From Cognatilysobacter bugurensis (lineage in GTDB: Bacteria > Pseudomonadota > Gammaproteobacteria > Xanthomonadales > Xanthomonadaceae), in assembly GCF_014652095.1 (NCBI RefSeq), contig NZ_BMYD01000003.1, forward strand, positions 310,001 through 374,000: DNA of 64,000 bases. The letters run 5' to 3'. Numbering within the stretch: position 1 is the stretch's first letter; every line of letters begins with the position of its first letter. The notes under the pieces were generated by a model. The model searched no databases. It was given only the letters and a program-made list of their open reading frames with translations, and was not told where the DNA came from. Positions 35,672 through 43,797 of the stretch are shown piece after piece. The position numbers and the translations under genes were made by a program.

Positions 35672-38500
35672 ATGGCGCTGACCGAATACCACCGCAAGCG
35701 CCGCTTCGATCGCACCCCTGAACCCCGCGGTGAGGACCTGCGCCCCGCCGCCGACGGCGAGCGGAGCTTCGTGATCCAGCTGCACCACGCCAGCGTGCGG
35801 CACTACGACTTCCGGCTCGAGGTCGACGGCGTGCTGCGCAGCTGGTCCGTGCCGAAAGGGCCGTCGCTGCGTCCGGGTGACAAGCGCCTTGCGGTCGAGG
35901 TCGAAGACCACCCGCTCGATTACGCGAGCTTCACCGGGCTTATTCCCGAAGGTCAGTACGGCGCGGGGCACGTCGCGATTTTCGACCAGGGCCACTGGAC
36001 CCCAGACGGGGACCCCGCCGAAGCGATCGAAAAAGGAAAGCTTGAATTCGAACTGCACGGCGAGCGCCTGCAGGGGCATTGGATGCTCATCCGTACGCGG
36101 CGCGACGGCAGCAAGCCGCACTGGCTGCTCATGAAGCGCAGCGATGAATACGCCGCCGACATCGACGCCGATGATCTGCTCGATGGGATTCCCGAGCCGC
36201 CCAGCGACGATGTCGGCGCATCGGTCGGGCGCGGGCGGCGCATCCGCGCCGAACACGCAGGGGCTGGAACAAAGAAGGCCGCGAAGACATCGCGCACACG
36301 TCGCTCGAACGGCAGCGAAGACAGCGCCGACGCCGAACCTTCCCCAAAGCCGGCGAGCAAGCGCTCGCAGGGCGCAACCGCAAAGGCTTCGAAATCGAAG
36401 GCGTCGTCGGGCCGTGGCTCGAACGATGCGCATGCGGCATCGGTCGAGCGCGCCCGCGAACTGTCAGGCGGCCGCCGCCTGCGTGCGGTCGACTTCGAGG
36501 AGCCGATGCTGACCATTGCCGCCGACGAGGCGCCGGACGGCGACGCGTGGCTGCACGAGTGGAAATGGGACGGCTACCGCGTGGTTGCGCTCATCGCAGA
36601 CGCGCCGCAGCTGTTCTCGCGCAACGGCCTGGACTGGACCGAGCGCGTGCCGGAGATCACCCGCGCGCTTGCGTCGCTCGGTGTCGATTGCGAGTTCGAC
36701 GGCGAGCTCATCGCGGTCGATGCGAACGGCATCAGCACGTTCAACGGGCTGCAGCAGGCGCTCAAGGACGGCGACACCTCGCAGCTGCGCTATTGCGTGT
36801 TCGACCTCATGAGCCTGGGCGGATTCGACCTGCGCGCAGTGCCGCTTGTCGAGCGCAAGGCGCTGCTGCAGCAACTGCTCGACGGCGCCGACGCGCGGCT
36901 GTTCTACAGCACGCACGTGCAGGGCCACGGTCCCGCGCTGTTCGAGGAAGCGCGCAAGCGCGGCATGGAAGGCATCATCAGCAAGCGCGTCGACTCGACC
37001 TACGTCAGCGGTCGATCGAAGGACTGGCTCAAGGTCAAGGCGGTCGAGACGCGCGATTTCATCGTCGTCGGCTACTCCGAGCCCAAGGGCTCGCGAAAGG
37101 GCCTTGGCGCACTGATGCTCGCGCAGCGCAGCGGCGGGGCGCTCGAGTTCGTCGGCCGTGTGGGCTCGGGTCTCGGTGCACAGCTGCTGCGCGACCTGCC
37201 GCGCCGGCTCGGCAAGCTCGCCGTCGATTCGCCGCCGGTCGATCTGCCCGGCCACCTGCCGCGCAGCTACGGCCGCGTGCAATGGGTGCGGCCGGAGCTC
37301 GTCGTCGAGGTGATCTTCCGCGGCTGGAGCAAGGAGGGCCTGCTGCGACAGGCGACCTTCCACCGCCTGCGCACCGACAAGCCCGCCGACGAGGACACCG
37401 CCGGCGACCGGCCTGGAGCGGCCGCACCGCCTGCGTCGAAGACGAAGGCATCCGCTGCAGGCCGGGCAAGTGAAAAAGCCGCTTCGGATGCGAAGCCGCG
37501 AACGGCAAAGAAGGCTCCGGCAGGAGCGCAGAAGACGGCCGCGGTAAAGAAGACCGCGGGCTCAAAGGCCACCGCCGCCCCGAAGGCGACGGCATCGGCG
37601 CGTAAGACCGCCGGCGCGAAGAGTGCGACGCCGAGTGCAACGGTCGATGCGGAGCTGCCTGCGCTGAGCTCGCCCGATCGCGTCGTCTACCCACACGCCG
37701 GCTACACCAAGCAGCAGGTGTGGGACTACCACCTCGCGGTCGCAGAGCGGTTGCTGCCCGAGCTGCGCGGTCGGCTGCTGTCGGTCGTGCGCTGCCCCGA
37801 CGGCATCGACGGGCCGCGCTTTTTCCAGAAGCACGCCGGGCGCGGCTTTGGGGATGCGGTGCGGCGACAGACGATCGTCGAGGCCGACGGCGAGCAGGCG
37901 GAGTACTTCTACATCGACGATTTGACCGGGCTCATGCAGCTCGTGCAGATGAACGCGATTGAATTCCACCCGTGGGGTTCGACCGTGGATGACCTCGAGC
38001 GTCCCGACCGCATCGTGTTCGACCTCGACCCTGACGAGGGCATCGAGTGGGCGCAGGTGAAGGCGGCCGCGGTCGAAGTGCGCGACCGGCTTGCGGAGAT
38101 CGGCTTGGAGGCCTATCCGAAGCTCACCGGCGGCAAGGGCGTGCACGTCGTGGTGCCGCTTGCTCCCGAGGCGGAGTGGGAGCGGGTGCGCGGGTTCTGC
38201 GACGCGTTCGCCTCCGCGATGGCCGCGCAGGCGCCGCAGCGCTTCGTCGCGACGATGAGCAAGGCCAAGCGCGAGGGGCGCATCTTCATCGACTGGCTCC
38301 GCAATGGCCGCGGTGCAACGTCGATCGCGACGTGGTCACTGCGGGCACGGCCGGACGCGCCGGCCGCCGTGCCTCTGACCTGGGAGATGCTCGATGACGT
38401 GCCTCGCGCCGCGCAGTGGACCCTGGCGGATGCGGCCACGCTGAGCGTTCCGGAAGAAATCGAAGCGATTATCGGCAAGCAGCAGACGCTGCCGGTGTAA
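35672..38500 (+). CDS. ligD: Multifunctional DNA ligase LigD (PE-LIG-POL)
   Basis: 942 residues. Domain order: 3'-phosphoesterase (about 15-165) with all five key residues of the Pseudomonas enzyme (His38, His44, Asp46, His80, Tyr84); a basic linker (190-275); ATP-dependent ligase with adenylated Lys298 in EWKWDGYR, motif III-V region EGIISKRVDSTYVSGRSKDW and an OB domain; a second Lys/Ala-rich linker (575-665); and the AEP-type polymerase (670-940) with GYTKQQVWDYHLAVAER, VFDLDPDEGIEW and KGVHVVVPL. With Ku it repairs double-strand breaks without a template. Two long alanine/lysine linkers are typical of LigD. Confidence 0.97.
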   Translation: MALTEYHRKRRFDRTPEPRGEDLRPAADGERSFVIQLHHASVRHYDFRLEVDGVLRSWSVPKGPSLRPGDKRLAVEVEDHPLDYASFTGLIPEGQYGAGHVAIFDQGHWTPDGDPAEAIEKGKLEFELHGERLQGHWMLIRTRRDGSKPHWLLMKRSDEYAADIDADDLLDGIPEPPSDDVGASVGRGRRIRAEHAGAGTKKAAKTSRTRRSNGSEDSADAEPSPKPASKRSQGATAKASKSKASSGRGSNDAHAASVERARELSGGRRLRAVDFEEPMLTIAADEAPDGDAWLHEWKWDGYRVVALIADAPQLFSRNGLDWTERVPEITRALASLGVDCEFDGELIAVDANGISTFNGLQQALKDGDTSQLRYCVFDLMSLGGFDLRAVPLVERKALLQQLLDGADARLFYSTHVQGHGPALFEEARKRGMEGIISKRVDSTYVSGRSKDWLKVKAVETRDFIVVGYSEPKGSRKGLGALMLAQRSGGALEFVGRVGSGLGAQLLRDLPRRLGKLAVDSPPVDLPGHLPRSYGRVQWVRPELVVEVIFRGWSKEGLLRQATFHRLRTDKPADEDTAGDRPGAAAPPASKTKASAAGRASEKAASDAKPRTAKKAPAGAQKTAAVKKTAGSKATAAPKATASARKTAGAKSATPSATVDAELPALSSPDRVVYPHAGYTKQQVWDYHLAVAERLLPELRGRLLSVVRCPDGIDGPRFFQKHAGRGFGDAVRRQTIVEADGEQAEYFYIDDLTGLMQLVQMNAIEFHPWGSTVDDLERPDRIVFDLDPDEGIEWAQVKAAAVEVRDRLAEIGLEAYPKLTGGKGVHVVVPLAPEAEWERVRGFCDAFASAMAAQAPQRFVATMSKAKREGRIFIDWLRNGRGATSIATWSLRARPDAPAAVPLTWEMLDDVPRAAQWTLADAATLSVPEEIEAIIGKQQTLPV

Positions 38501-38506
38501 CGGACC

Positions 38507-38547
38507 GCGGCGGCAGCGCCCCGCAGTCAAACGGGCGCTGCCGCCGC
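38507..38547 (+). terminator. Long hairpin after ligD
   Basis: Perfect 15-bp stem GCGGCGGCAGCGCCC / GGGCGCTGCCGCCGC with an 11-nt loop, 6 bp after the ligD stop. No T tract, but the size and position point to termination of the ku-ligD transcript. The following 220 bp contain nothing else I recognise. Confidence 0.6.
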
Positions 38548-38765
38548 TGTGATTCCGCCGCGCTGCGCTTATACGCGGTCCGTACGCGTGCACGAGATGC
38601 TTATGCGACCGCGCCGCTCCGGCGATCGCGCCGCAGCAACACGTGTCTGATCCTGATCGCGGCCGCCTCGTGCAGCCGCGTATTCGCGGCGCGCGCCAGT
38701 GCGCGCCGCTTGAACTCGATGCCAGGGAGCGCGCCAGCCTCGACAGAGGCCGGCGCGCGTTGCGC

Positions 38766-39008
38766 TCAGTGCGCGGTCGGCTGGTTCTCGGCCTGCATGC
38801 GGCGCCGGGCGTTTGCCGCGCGTGCACGACCGCCAAGGCGGCCGGCTTCACGCGCCTGCTGCGAGTCGAACTCGTGCGCGTTGCCGCTGCGGTGCGCGGC
38901 GCGGCCGCCTTTGCTCGAGATCGCACGCTGCTTTTCCGGGTCCATGCTTGCGAAGCCGCGGCCGCTGCGCTGGCGTTCGTTGCCGGATGCTTGGGTCATG
39001 TCTGCCAT
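38766..39008 (-). CDS. KGG-motif stress-induced protein
   Basis: 80 residues: RGFASMDPEKQRAISSKGGR and AHEFDSQQAREAGRLGGRA are the two KGG-type repeats of the YciG/Con-10 family, hydrophilic proteins tied to general stress and desiccation. No hydrophobic core. GGAG lies 9 bases before the ATG. Likely disordered in solution. Confidence 0.92.
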   Translation of the reverse strand: MADMTQASGNERQRSGRGFASMDPEKQRAISSKGGRAAHRSGNAHEFDSQQAREAGRLGGRARAANARRRMQAENQPTAH

Positions 39009-39094
39009 GGGTCAACTCCATATGAAACGCGGTTTGGGATACCGCGGGTGGGGGACGAAGACACGACGGCCGCCGGGTGAGCGGCGGCGGCCGG

Positions 39095-39715
39095 TCAGTA
39101 GCGCAGACGCGGATCGATCTGGAATGGATCGACCGCGCGGATCTTCACCTGCTGCGCGTCAGGGTGTTCTGGATTGATCAGTACGTTGCGTTCGGGCGTG
39201 CACAGCACGCTCGGCACTTCGAGCGCGAGCCAGTGCTTGTCGCGCTGCCAGCCGTCGCCGACCGCACGCACGTCATCCCGATATGGGCGTTCGCGCCACT
39301 GCGCCGGCAAAGTGTCGATCGAGGTGATCGAATCGCCGGGCAGCGTCGCCGTGACGATGACGAGGTCTTCGGGCGAATCGCCTTCAAGATGCGCGAGGTA
39401 TTCGAGCGCGGCGCCCGCTGGGCTCGTCGAGGCGTACGCAGCGCACACGCCGTCGCTGGTCCATCGACCGCCATGCCGGTTGCGCTCGATGCCGAACGCA
39501 TCGTCCGCGTTCGCGCGTTCGACCACTCGGTAGACCAGGCACGGGCCGGGCGTGTGCTGTTCGTGCTCGTTGACCGCAGGCGACGCGGTGACGGGCTGCG
39601 ACGTCGACGGTGGATCGCTCGCGGGGAACGTATCGGCCACCGCGGCGTCAATGTCGTTTTCAGTCTCGTTGTCGGGCTTGCGCGGCGGCAGCGAATCGCG
39701 CGTTTCAGTGCTCAT
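39095..39715 (-). CDS. RES-domain protein with N-terminal acidic extension
   Basis: 206 residues. The RES core (about 58-192) shows VYRVVERANADD (Arg63), HGGRWTSDGVCAAYAS (Tyr94), PAGAALEYLAHLEG (Glu105), LALEVPSVL (Ser169) and NVLINPEHPD; the Arg-Glu-Ser trio is intact. RES toxins degrade NAD+ and are normally kept in check by Xre/MbcA/ParS antitoxins. Here no antitoxin is adjacent. The N-terminal 55 residues are acidic and carry DTFPASDPPSTSQP, a motif common in short stress proteins of this lineage. The preceding lipoprotein gene ends 15 bp upstream, so both are likely read from its sigma-54 promoter. Confidence 0.8.
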   Translation of the reverse strand: MSTETRDSLPPRKPDNETENDIDAAVADTFPASDPPSTSQPVTASPAVNEHEQHTPGPCLVYRVVERANADDAFGIERNRHGGRWTSDGVCAAYASTSPAGAALEYLAHLEGDSPEDLVIVTATLPGDSITSIDTLPAQWRERPYRDDVRAVGDGWQRDKHWLALEVPSVLCTPERNVLINPEHPDAQQVKIRAVDPFQIDPRLRY

Positions 39716-39730
39716 CGACGGTCAATCTCC

Positions 39731-40096
39731 TCAGGGCTGGGGCGGTGTGTCGGCGTCGTCCGCCGTCGGCAAGGCGGCGTCGGACGACGCGGCACCGTCA
39801 TTCGGGGTGGGGTTCGTCAGCGACGGTTCGGTGGTGGCCGGGTCGGTCGTCGTGGGCGGCGCCGATGTCGGGCCCGCATGATTGAGACAGTCGGTGAGTG
39901 CTTGCCCCGTGAGGCCCTCGCATGCACCGGTGTGCATCGGCACCGCCACCGGCTCATTCGTTGCCGCCGGGGCGGTATCGACCGCCGGGGCGCTCGCCTG
40001 CGGAGCCGCCGCGTCGACGGGCTCCACATCGCGCTCGCTGCATGACGTCATCGACATCGACAGCGCGATCAGTGCGCAGAGCGTCAGCGTTTTCAT
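39731..40096 (-). CDS. Small lipoprotein, Thr/Pro/Ala-rich
   Basis: 121 residues. Signal MKTLTLCALIALSMSMTSCS with lipobox Cys19. After it the protein is low complexity (Ala, Pro, Thr, Asp) apart from one ordered motif MHTGACEGLTGQALTDCLNH, with two Cys residues that may pair. It probably faces the periplasm. The 34-nt leader after the mapped sigma-54 promoter (40142-40158) makes this the best-supported target of that sigma factor in the window. Followed by the RES gene. Confidence 0.8.
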   Translation of the reverse strand: MKTLTLCALIALSMSMTSCSERDVEPVDAAAPQASAPAVDTAPAATNEPVAVPMHTGACEGLTGQALTDCLNHAGPTSAPPTTTDPATTEPSLTNPTPNDGAASSDAALPTADDADTPPQP

Positions 40097-40141
40097 TGTG
40101 GTGTCCCGATATGCGCGTGCAGGTAGGTCACTTACAAGCGC

Positions 40142-40158
40142 AGCAATCTCCATGCCAC
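40142..40158 (-). promoter_or_regulatory. Sigma-54 promoter for lipoprotein-RES operon
   Basis: On the minus strand: TGGCATG-N4-TTGCTG, with GG and GC 10 bp apart exactly as in the consensus TGGCACG-N4-TTGC. Predicted start about 40131, 35 nt before the lipoprotein ATG (40096). An inverted repeat AAGCGCAG / CTGCGCTT (40136-40143 / 40179-40186) spans it. Confidence 0.85.
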
Positions 40159-40298
40159 AACGGCAGAGCAATGCAGCACTGCGCTTGCGCCTCGTAAGTC
40201 CGGCGAAACCGCATGAAAAAAGTTCGCGCGTGTGCACAAAGGCCGAGCATGGCGCGTCGTGGTGCCGGTCAGCGCGACACGCCTGCGGGCCCATCGCA

Positions 40299-40315
40299 TT
40301 GGCACGCCAATTGCG
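40299..40315 (+). promoter_or_regulatory. Sigma-54 promoter for BON protein gene
   Basis: TTGGCACGCCAATTGCG: TGGCACG-N4-TTGC is a perfect consensus match, with GG-N10-GC spacing. It reads toward the gene at 40558 (or GTG 40444). It is divergent from the promoter at 40142-40158; the 140 bp between them could hold shared activator sites. An A-tract TGAAAAAAGTTCGC lies at 40214-40227. Confidence 0.9.
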
Positions 40316-40557
40316 GCACTCCCTCGCATTCCCGCCGCAATGACGGCGCGCAGTCGTGCGTTCCAAGCCACTGCAGCGCATGTCGAGCGCCGATCACGAT
40401 CGGCATCGGCGGGCAATCCACCGCGATGGAGGAGGAAAGACCAGTGCGTGATAACCGGGTCGGAAACGAACTCAAGAACGTGGCGCAGGACGTATTGCGC
40501 CTGGGCGTGCAATGCGTGCAGGCAGGCCGTACTTGGCTTAATGACAGGAGAAGTGAG

Positions 40558-41820
40558 ATGGCAGAGCGTTCGAACGAACATGGCAACGAGCACGATCACG
40601 ACCGCAGCCGGCAGTCGTCGGTGCGGTCAGGGCCGTCGCAGTTCGCCGGTGACTATCAGACTCAGGGCATGGAGCAGAACTGGCGCAACGATCGTGACGA
40701 TGACCGCATGTGGAACGGGCAGGGCCGTGGTGGCCCGGCGTCGTACAGCGGGTCTCAGACGCAGAATCGCCAGCAGTTCGCGGGCGGTGCGGAGCAGGCT
40801 TATTTCGGGCACGGCGGCCGCGAGGCCGGGCAGAACCACGGCTATGGCCAGGGACAGGGCTATGGGTCCGAAGGGTCGCAGGGCTACGGCAACGACGGCG
40901 GGTCGCAGACTTACGGCGGCACCACGAACAGCTACGGCGGCGGCTCGCAGGGGCTTGGTGCGCAGGGCTCGCAGAGCCACGGCGCCCAAGGCCAGGGGCG
41001 CGGCCAGTCCGGGTATGGGCAGGAGCGCGGCTACGGCTCACAGGGCTACAACGTCGGTCGTGACTCGAGCCGATCCAGCAACGAGCACTCGTCCGGTCAG
41101 CAGCGTGGATACAGCTCGGGTCAGCAGAGCCACGACGATCGCAGCCAGCAGTTCCAGGGGCGCTATGGCCAGCAGGGCCAGCAGTTCGGCCAGGGCGGCG
41201 GCGACCACTACGCGCGCGCCGGTCTCGGCAACGAAACGATCGGCCAAGGCCGCATCGGCGGCTACGGCGCGGTCGGCAACCGCGGCGGCTACGGCACCGA
41301 CGCCTACGGCGGTCCGCAGGCCGGCCAGGGCTTCGGCGGCAGCTCCGGCTACGGCATGGGCGGCGAAGGTTATGGCCAGCAGTACGGCTATCGCGACGAC
41401 AGCCAGTCGGGTTCGCAATTCGGCGGCCAGCAGCAGACGCACCGCGGCCGCGGCCCGAAGAACTACTCGCGATCGGACGAGCGCATCGTTGAAGACATCA
41501 ACGACCGCCTGACGCATGCTGACGACATCGACGCGAGCGACATCGACGTGCGCTGCGAGGGTGGCAAGATCACGCTCGAAGGCACCGTCGACCACCGCTG
41601 GATGAAGCACCGCGCCGAAGACATCGCGGACTCCTGCGCAGGTGTGAAGGACGTCGAGAACCGCATCACCGTCAAGTCGTCGCGCGATCGCAGCGAGTCG
41701 AACGACCGCAGCGGTTCGCAGTCGACGCAGGGCCGCGACGGCGGCGGCGGCAAGGACGCGTTGTCGAACTCGACGACGTCGACCAGTGGCAAGACCGGAC
41801 CGGGCGGTTCGGCGCACTGA
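40558..41820 (+). CDS. BON-domain protein with prion-like Gly/Gln/Ser/Tyr region
   Basis: 420 residues from ATG 40558 (AGGAG 9 bases upstream). GTG 40444 is in frame, has GGAGGA upstream and would add 38 residues with an amphipathic helix (ELKNVAQDVLRLGVQC), so the true start is open. Residues 1-60 are polar; 60-300 are dominated by Gly, Gln, Ser and Tyr with repeats such as GYGQGQGYGSEGSQGYG. A BON domain follows (about 303-372: DERIVEDINDRLTHAD, CEGGKITLEGTVDHRWM, GVKDVENRITV), then a polar tail. BON domains bind phospholipid surfaces. The low-complexity part resembles prion-like or phase-separating segments. No signal peptide. Confidence 0.9.
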   Translation: MAERSNEHGNEHDHDRSRQSSVRSGPSQFAGDYQTQGMEQNWRNDRDDDRMWNGQGRGGPASYSGSQTQNRQQFAGGAEQAYFGHGGREAGQNHGYGQGQGYGSEGSQGYGNDGGSQTYGGTTNSYGGGSQGLGAQGSQSHGAQGQGRGQSGYGQERGYGSQGYNVGRDSSRSSNEHSSGQQRGYSSGQQSHDDRSQQFQGRYGQQGQQFGQGGGDHYARAGLGNETIGQGRIGGYGAVGNRGGYGTDAYGGPQAGQGFGGSSGYGMGGEGYGQQYGYRDDSQSGSQFGGQQQTHRGRGPKNYSRSDERIVEDINDRLTHADDIDASDIDVRCEGGKITLEGTVDHRWMKHRAEDIADSCAGVKDVENRITVKSSRDRSESNDRSGSQSTQGRDGGGGKDALSNSTTSTSGKTGPGGSAH

Positions 41821-41863
41821 CCCTTGCGTTCGAAGACGCCACCCGTCACCGGGTGGCGCAGCG

Positions 41864-41893
41864 CGGCCCGCGTCGAATGACGCGGGCCGTTTT
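41864..41893 (+). terminator. Rho-independent terminator after BON gene
   Basis: Stem CGGCCCGCGTC / GACGCGGGCCG with loop GAAT and TTTT. A second hairpin CGCCACCCG / CGGGTGGCG lies just before it (41837-41858). Confidence 0.88.
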
Positions 41894-41935
41894 GATTGAG
41901 GCGAGCGTCGCGCGGCCGACCGCGTAGAAATAGCG

Positions 41936-42166
41936 TCAGTCGCTTGGGCCAGCTGAGCGGAGCAGCAACTGCGCGCAGCGTTGGCAGGCCGCCTCGGTGC
42001 GCCGGATGTTCTCGAGCGCTTCGGCGTCGCTCCCGTTCTGCAACAGCCGCCGCGCGGCGGCCGCGGCCATCATCGCGGTGTTGAGTTCATTGCGCACGCC
42101 GTGCATCCACCGGCTGTTCGCAGCCGCCGCGTCCGTGTCGACACAGGGCGTCGGCGGTGCGCTCAT
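41936..42166 (-). CDS. Small DHp-like protein coupled to the sigma-54 activator
   Basis: 76 residues. After a polar start, helix 1 is WMHGVRNELNTAMMAAAAAR, which resembles an H box (His-x3-Asn-x-Leu-Asn), and helix 2 is DAEALENIRRTEAACQRCAQ, resembling the second DHp helix. No ATP-binding domain is present. The ATG overlaps the stop of the activator gene by 4 bp, so the two are made together. A stand-alone phosphotransfer or dimer-contact role is an inference; the family is not known to me. Confidence 0.7.
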   Translation of the reverse strand: MSAPPTPCVDTDAAAANSRWMHGVRNELNTAMMAAAAARRLLQNGSDAEALENIRRTEAACQRCAQLLLRSAGPSD

Positions 42167-43503
42167 GCGTCCGACCCGTCGCGCGCGTCGTCGTCGAGGC
42201 GCGCAAGTTGGTTATGGATCGTGCGCACGCTCACGCCAAGCGCGCGCGCGGTCTGGGTCTTGTCGTGGTTGAAGCGCGCCAGCGTCTTGAGCAGCATCTC
42301 GCGCTCGATCTCCGCGTACGTCATGCCCACCGTGAACATCACCGTCGTGTCGTCGTGGTGCATCGGCGCCACGCGCCGTCCCGGCATCGCCAGCTTCACG
42401 GTGTCCCCGTCGCTGAGCACGTAGGCACGCTGGATTGCGCTGCGCAGTTCGCGCACGTTGCCGGGCCAGCTGTGTTGCAGCAGCACGCGGTGCGCATCGG
42501 GCGCGAGTCGCTTGCGCTGCCCGCTCTGTGTGTTGAGCCGATCGACGAACGCCTGCGCGAGCAGCAGCACGTCGTCCCCGCGCGCGCGCAACGGCGGCAT
42601 CGTGACGATGAAATCCGCAAGCCGGTAGAACAGGTCTTCGCGCAACCGGCCCTCATCGATCGCGCGCTCGGGGTCGCGGTTGGTCGCCGCGACGATGCGC
42701 ACGTTCACATCGATCGAGTCGAGCCCGCCGACGCGCGTGATCTGCCCGGTCTCCAGCGCGCGCAGCAGGTAGACCTGCAGCCCCGGCGGCATCTCGGTGA
42801 TCTCGTCGAGGAACAACGTGCCCTGGTGAGCCTGCTCGAAATAGCCGATGTGGCGGTTCGCCGCGCCGGTGAAGCTGCCGCGCTCGTGGCCGAACAAATG
42901 GCTGGCGAGCAGCTCGGGCGCGATCGCGCCGCAGTTCACCGCGACGAACTTGCCGCGCCGCGCACTCTGCTCGTGCACGGCGCGCGCGATGAGCTCCTTG
43001 CCGGTGCCGCTCTCGCCAGTGATCAGCACCGACGCCGGCGTCGGCGCGACCTTGCACAGGTCACGCACGATGCCCTGCATCGCGTCGCACTCGCCGATCA
43101 GGCCGCCGAACGCCGACGGCAACGGCCGAGGCGTGCGCGCGCGTGCGTCGGCAAGCAGCGCTTCGAACTGCACCGGGCACAGCGGCTTGATCAGGTAGTC
43201 GACGACCGGCATCGACACCGCACGCGCGGCCGACTCGATCGACGGTGTGCCGGTCACGATCGCGACGCGGCCGTTGTGGTGCGCCAGGTCGAGTTCGTCG
43301 AGTAGGTCGAAGCCCGAACCGTCGGGCAGTTCGAGATCGAGCAGCATCAGGTCCGCACCGTCGCGGCCGATCAACTGGCGCGATTCCTCGATCGAGTGGG
43401 CAAGCGTGGCCCGGAACCCGCGCGTGCGAGCGAAGTCGGCCGCCGCATGGGCGAAATCGACGTCGTCATCGACGATGAGCACGGAGGGCAGGGCAGGGGT
43501 CAT
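42163..43503 (-). CDS. Sigma-54-dependent response regulator (NtrC family)
   Basis: 446 residues from ATG 43503. Receiver domain with Asp56 in LMLLDLELPDGSG and Lys106; AAA+ domain with Walker A GESGTGKE (163-170), the sigma-54 contact loop GSFTGA (209-214, a variant of GAFTGA), Walker B FLDE (231-234) and NVRELRSAIQRAYVL. The C-terminal Fis-type HTH has KTQTARALGVSVRTIHNQL. It activates sigma-54 RNA polymerase at -24/-12 promoters when phosphorylated. No kinase is adjacent, only the DHp-like stub downstream. Three sigma-54 promoters lie within 3.5 kb, the likely targets. Confidence 0.95.
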   Translation of the reverse strand: MTPALPSVLIVDDDVDFAHAAADFARTRGFRATLAHSIEESRQLIGRDGADLMLLDLELPDGSGFDLLDELDLAHHNGRVAIVTGTPSIESAARAVSMPVVDYLIKPLCPVQFEALLADARARTPRPLPSAFGGLIGECDAMQGIVRDLCKVAPTPASVLITGESGTGKELIARAVHEQSARRGKFVAVNCGAIAPELLASHLFGHERGSFTGAANRHIGYFEQAHQGTLFLDEITEMPPGLQVYLLRALETGQITRVGGLDSIDVNVRIVAATNRDPERAIDEGRLREDLFYRLADFIVTMPPLRARGDDVLLLAQAFVDRLNTQSGQRKRLAPDAHRVLLQHSWPGNVRELRSAIQRAYVLSDGDTVKLAMPGRRVAPMHHDDTTVMFTVGMTYAEIEREMLLKTLARFNHDKTQTARALGVSVRTIHNQLARLDDDARDGSDA

Positions 43504-43643
43504 TACGCGTCCAGCGCAGGCGGTGAAGCACCCTAGCGCTGGCGGAGTTAATGCAACGTGTGAGATGCGCTGAATTTTCTGCCGGCCGGCGAAAAAAATT
43601 CGATACGTTGCGATGTGAAGGCCTGCATTGACAGTGCGCGCGC

Positions 43644-43660
43644 TTGGCATGCCGATTGCG
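43644..43660 (+). promoter_or_regulatory. Sigma-54 promoter without an obvious gene
   Basis: TTGGCATGCCGATTGCG: TGGCATG-N4-TTGC with GG-N10-GC spacing. The nearest downstream gene on this strand starts at 44123, more than 450 bp away. An inverted repeat GAATTTTC ... GAAAAAAATTC (43572-43601) lies 45-70 bp upstream and could be an activator site. Confidence 0.8.
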
Positions 43661-43670
43661 TGCACGCCGC

Positions 43671-43797
43671 GTGTAGACCCGGCTCATGCGGACCCTGCGC
43701 CCAGTAGCGCGCATCAGGTTCGTCACCGCGTCGCGGCCCTCTCCTTGTGCAGCTCCATGTCGATGCGCGTCCAGAATTCGCGGACGCGCATCCCATT
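43671..43797 (+). ncRNA. Candidate small RNA from the sigma-54 promoter
   Basis: Predicted from the promoter at 43644-43660 (start about 12 bases after the GC) and a perfect 11-bp hairpin GATGCGCGTCC / GGACGCGCATC at 43762-43792 followed by CCATTTCA. The stretch holds no convincing reading frame. A long leader of the EF-hand gene at 44123 is the alternative. Confidence 0.35.
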
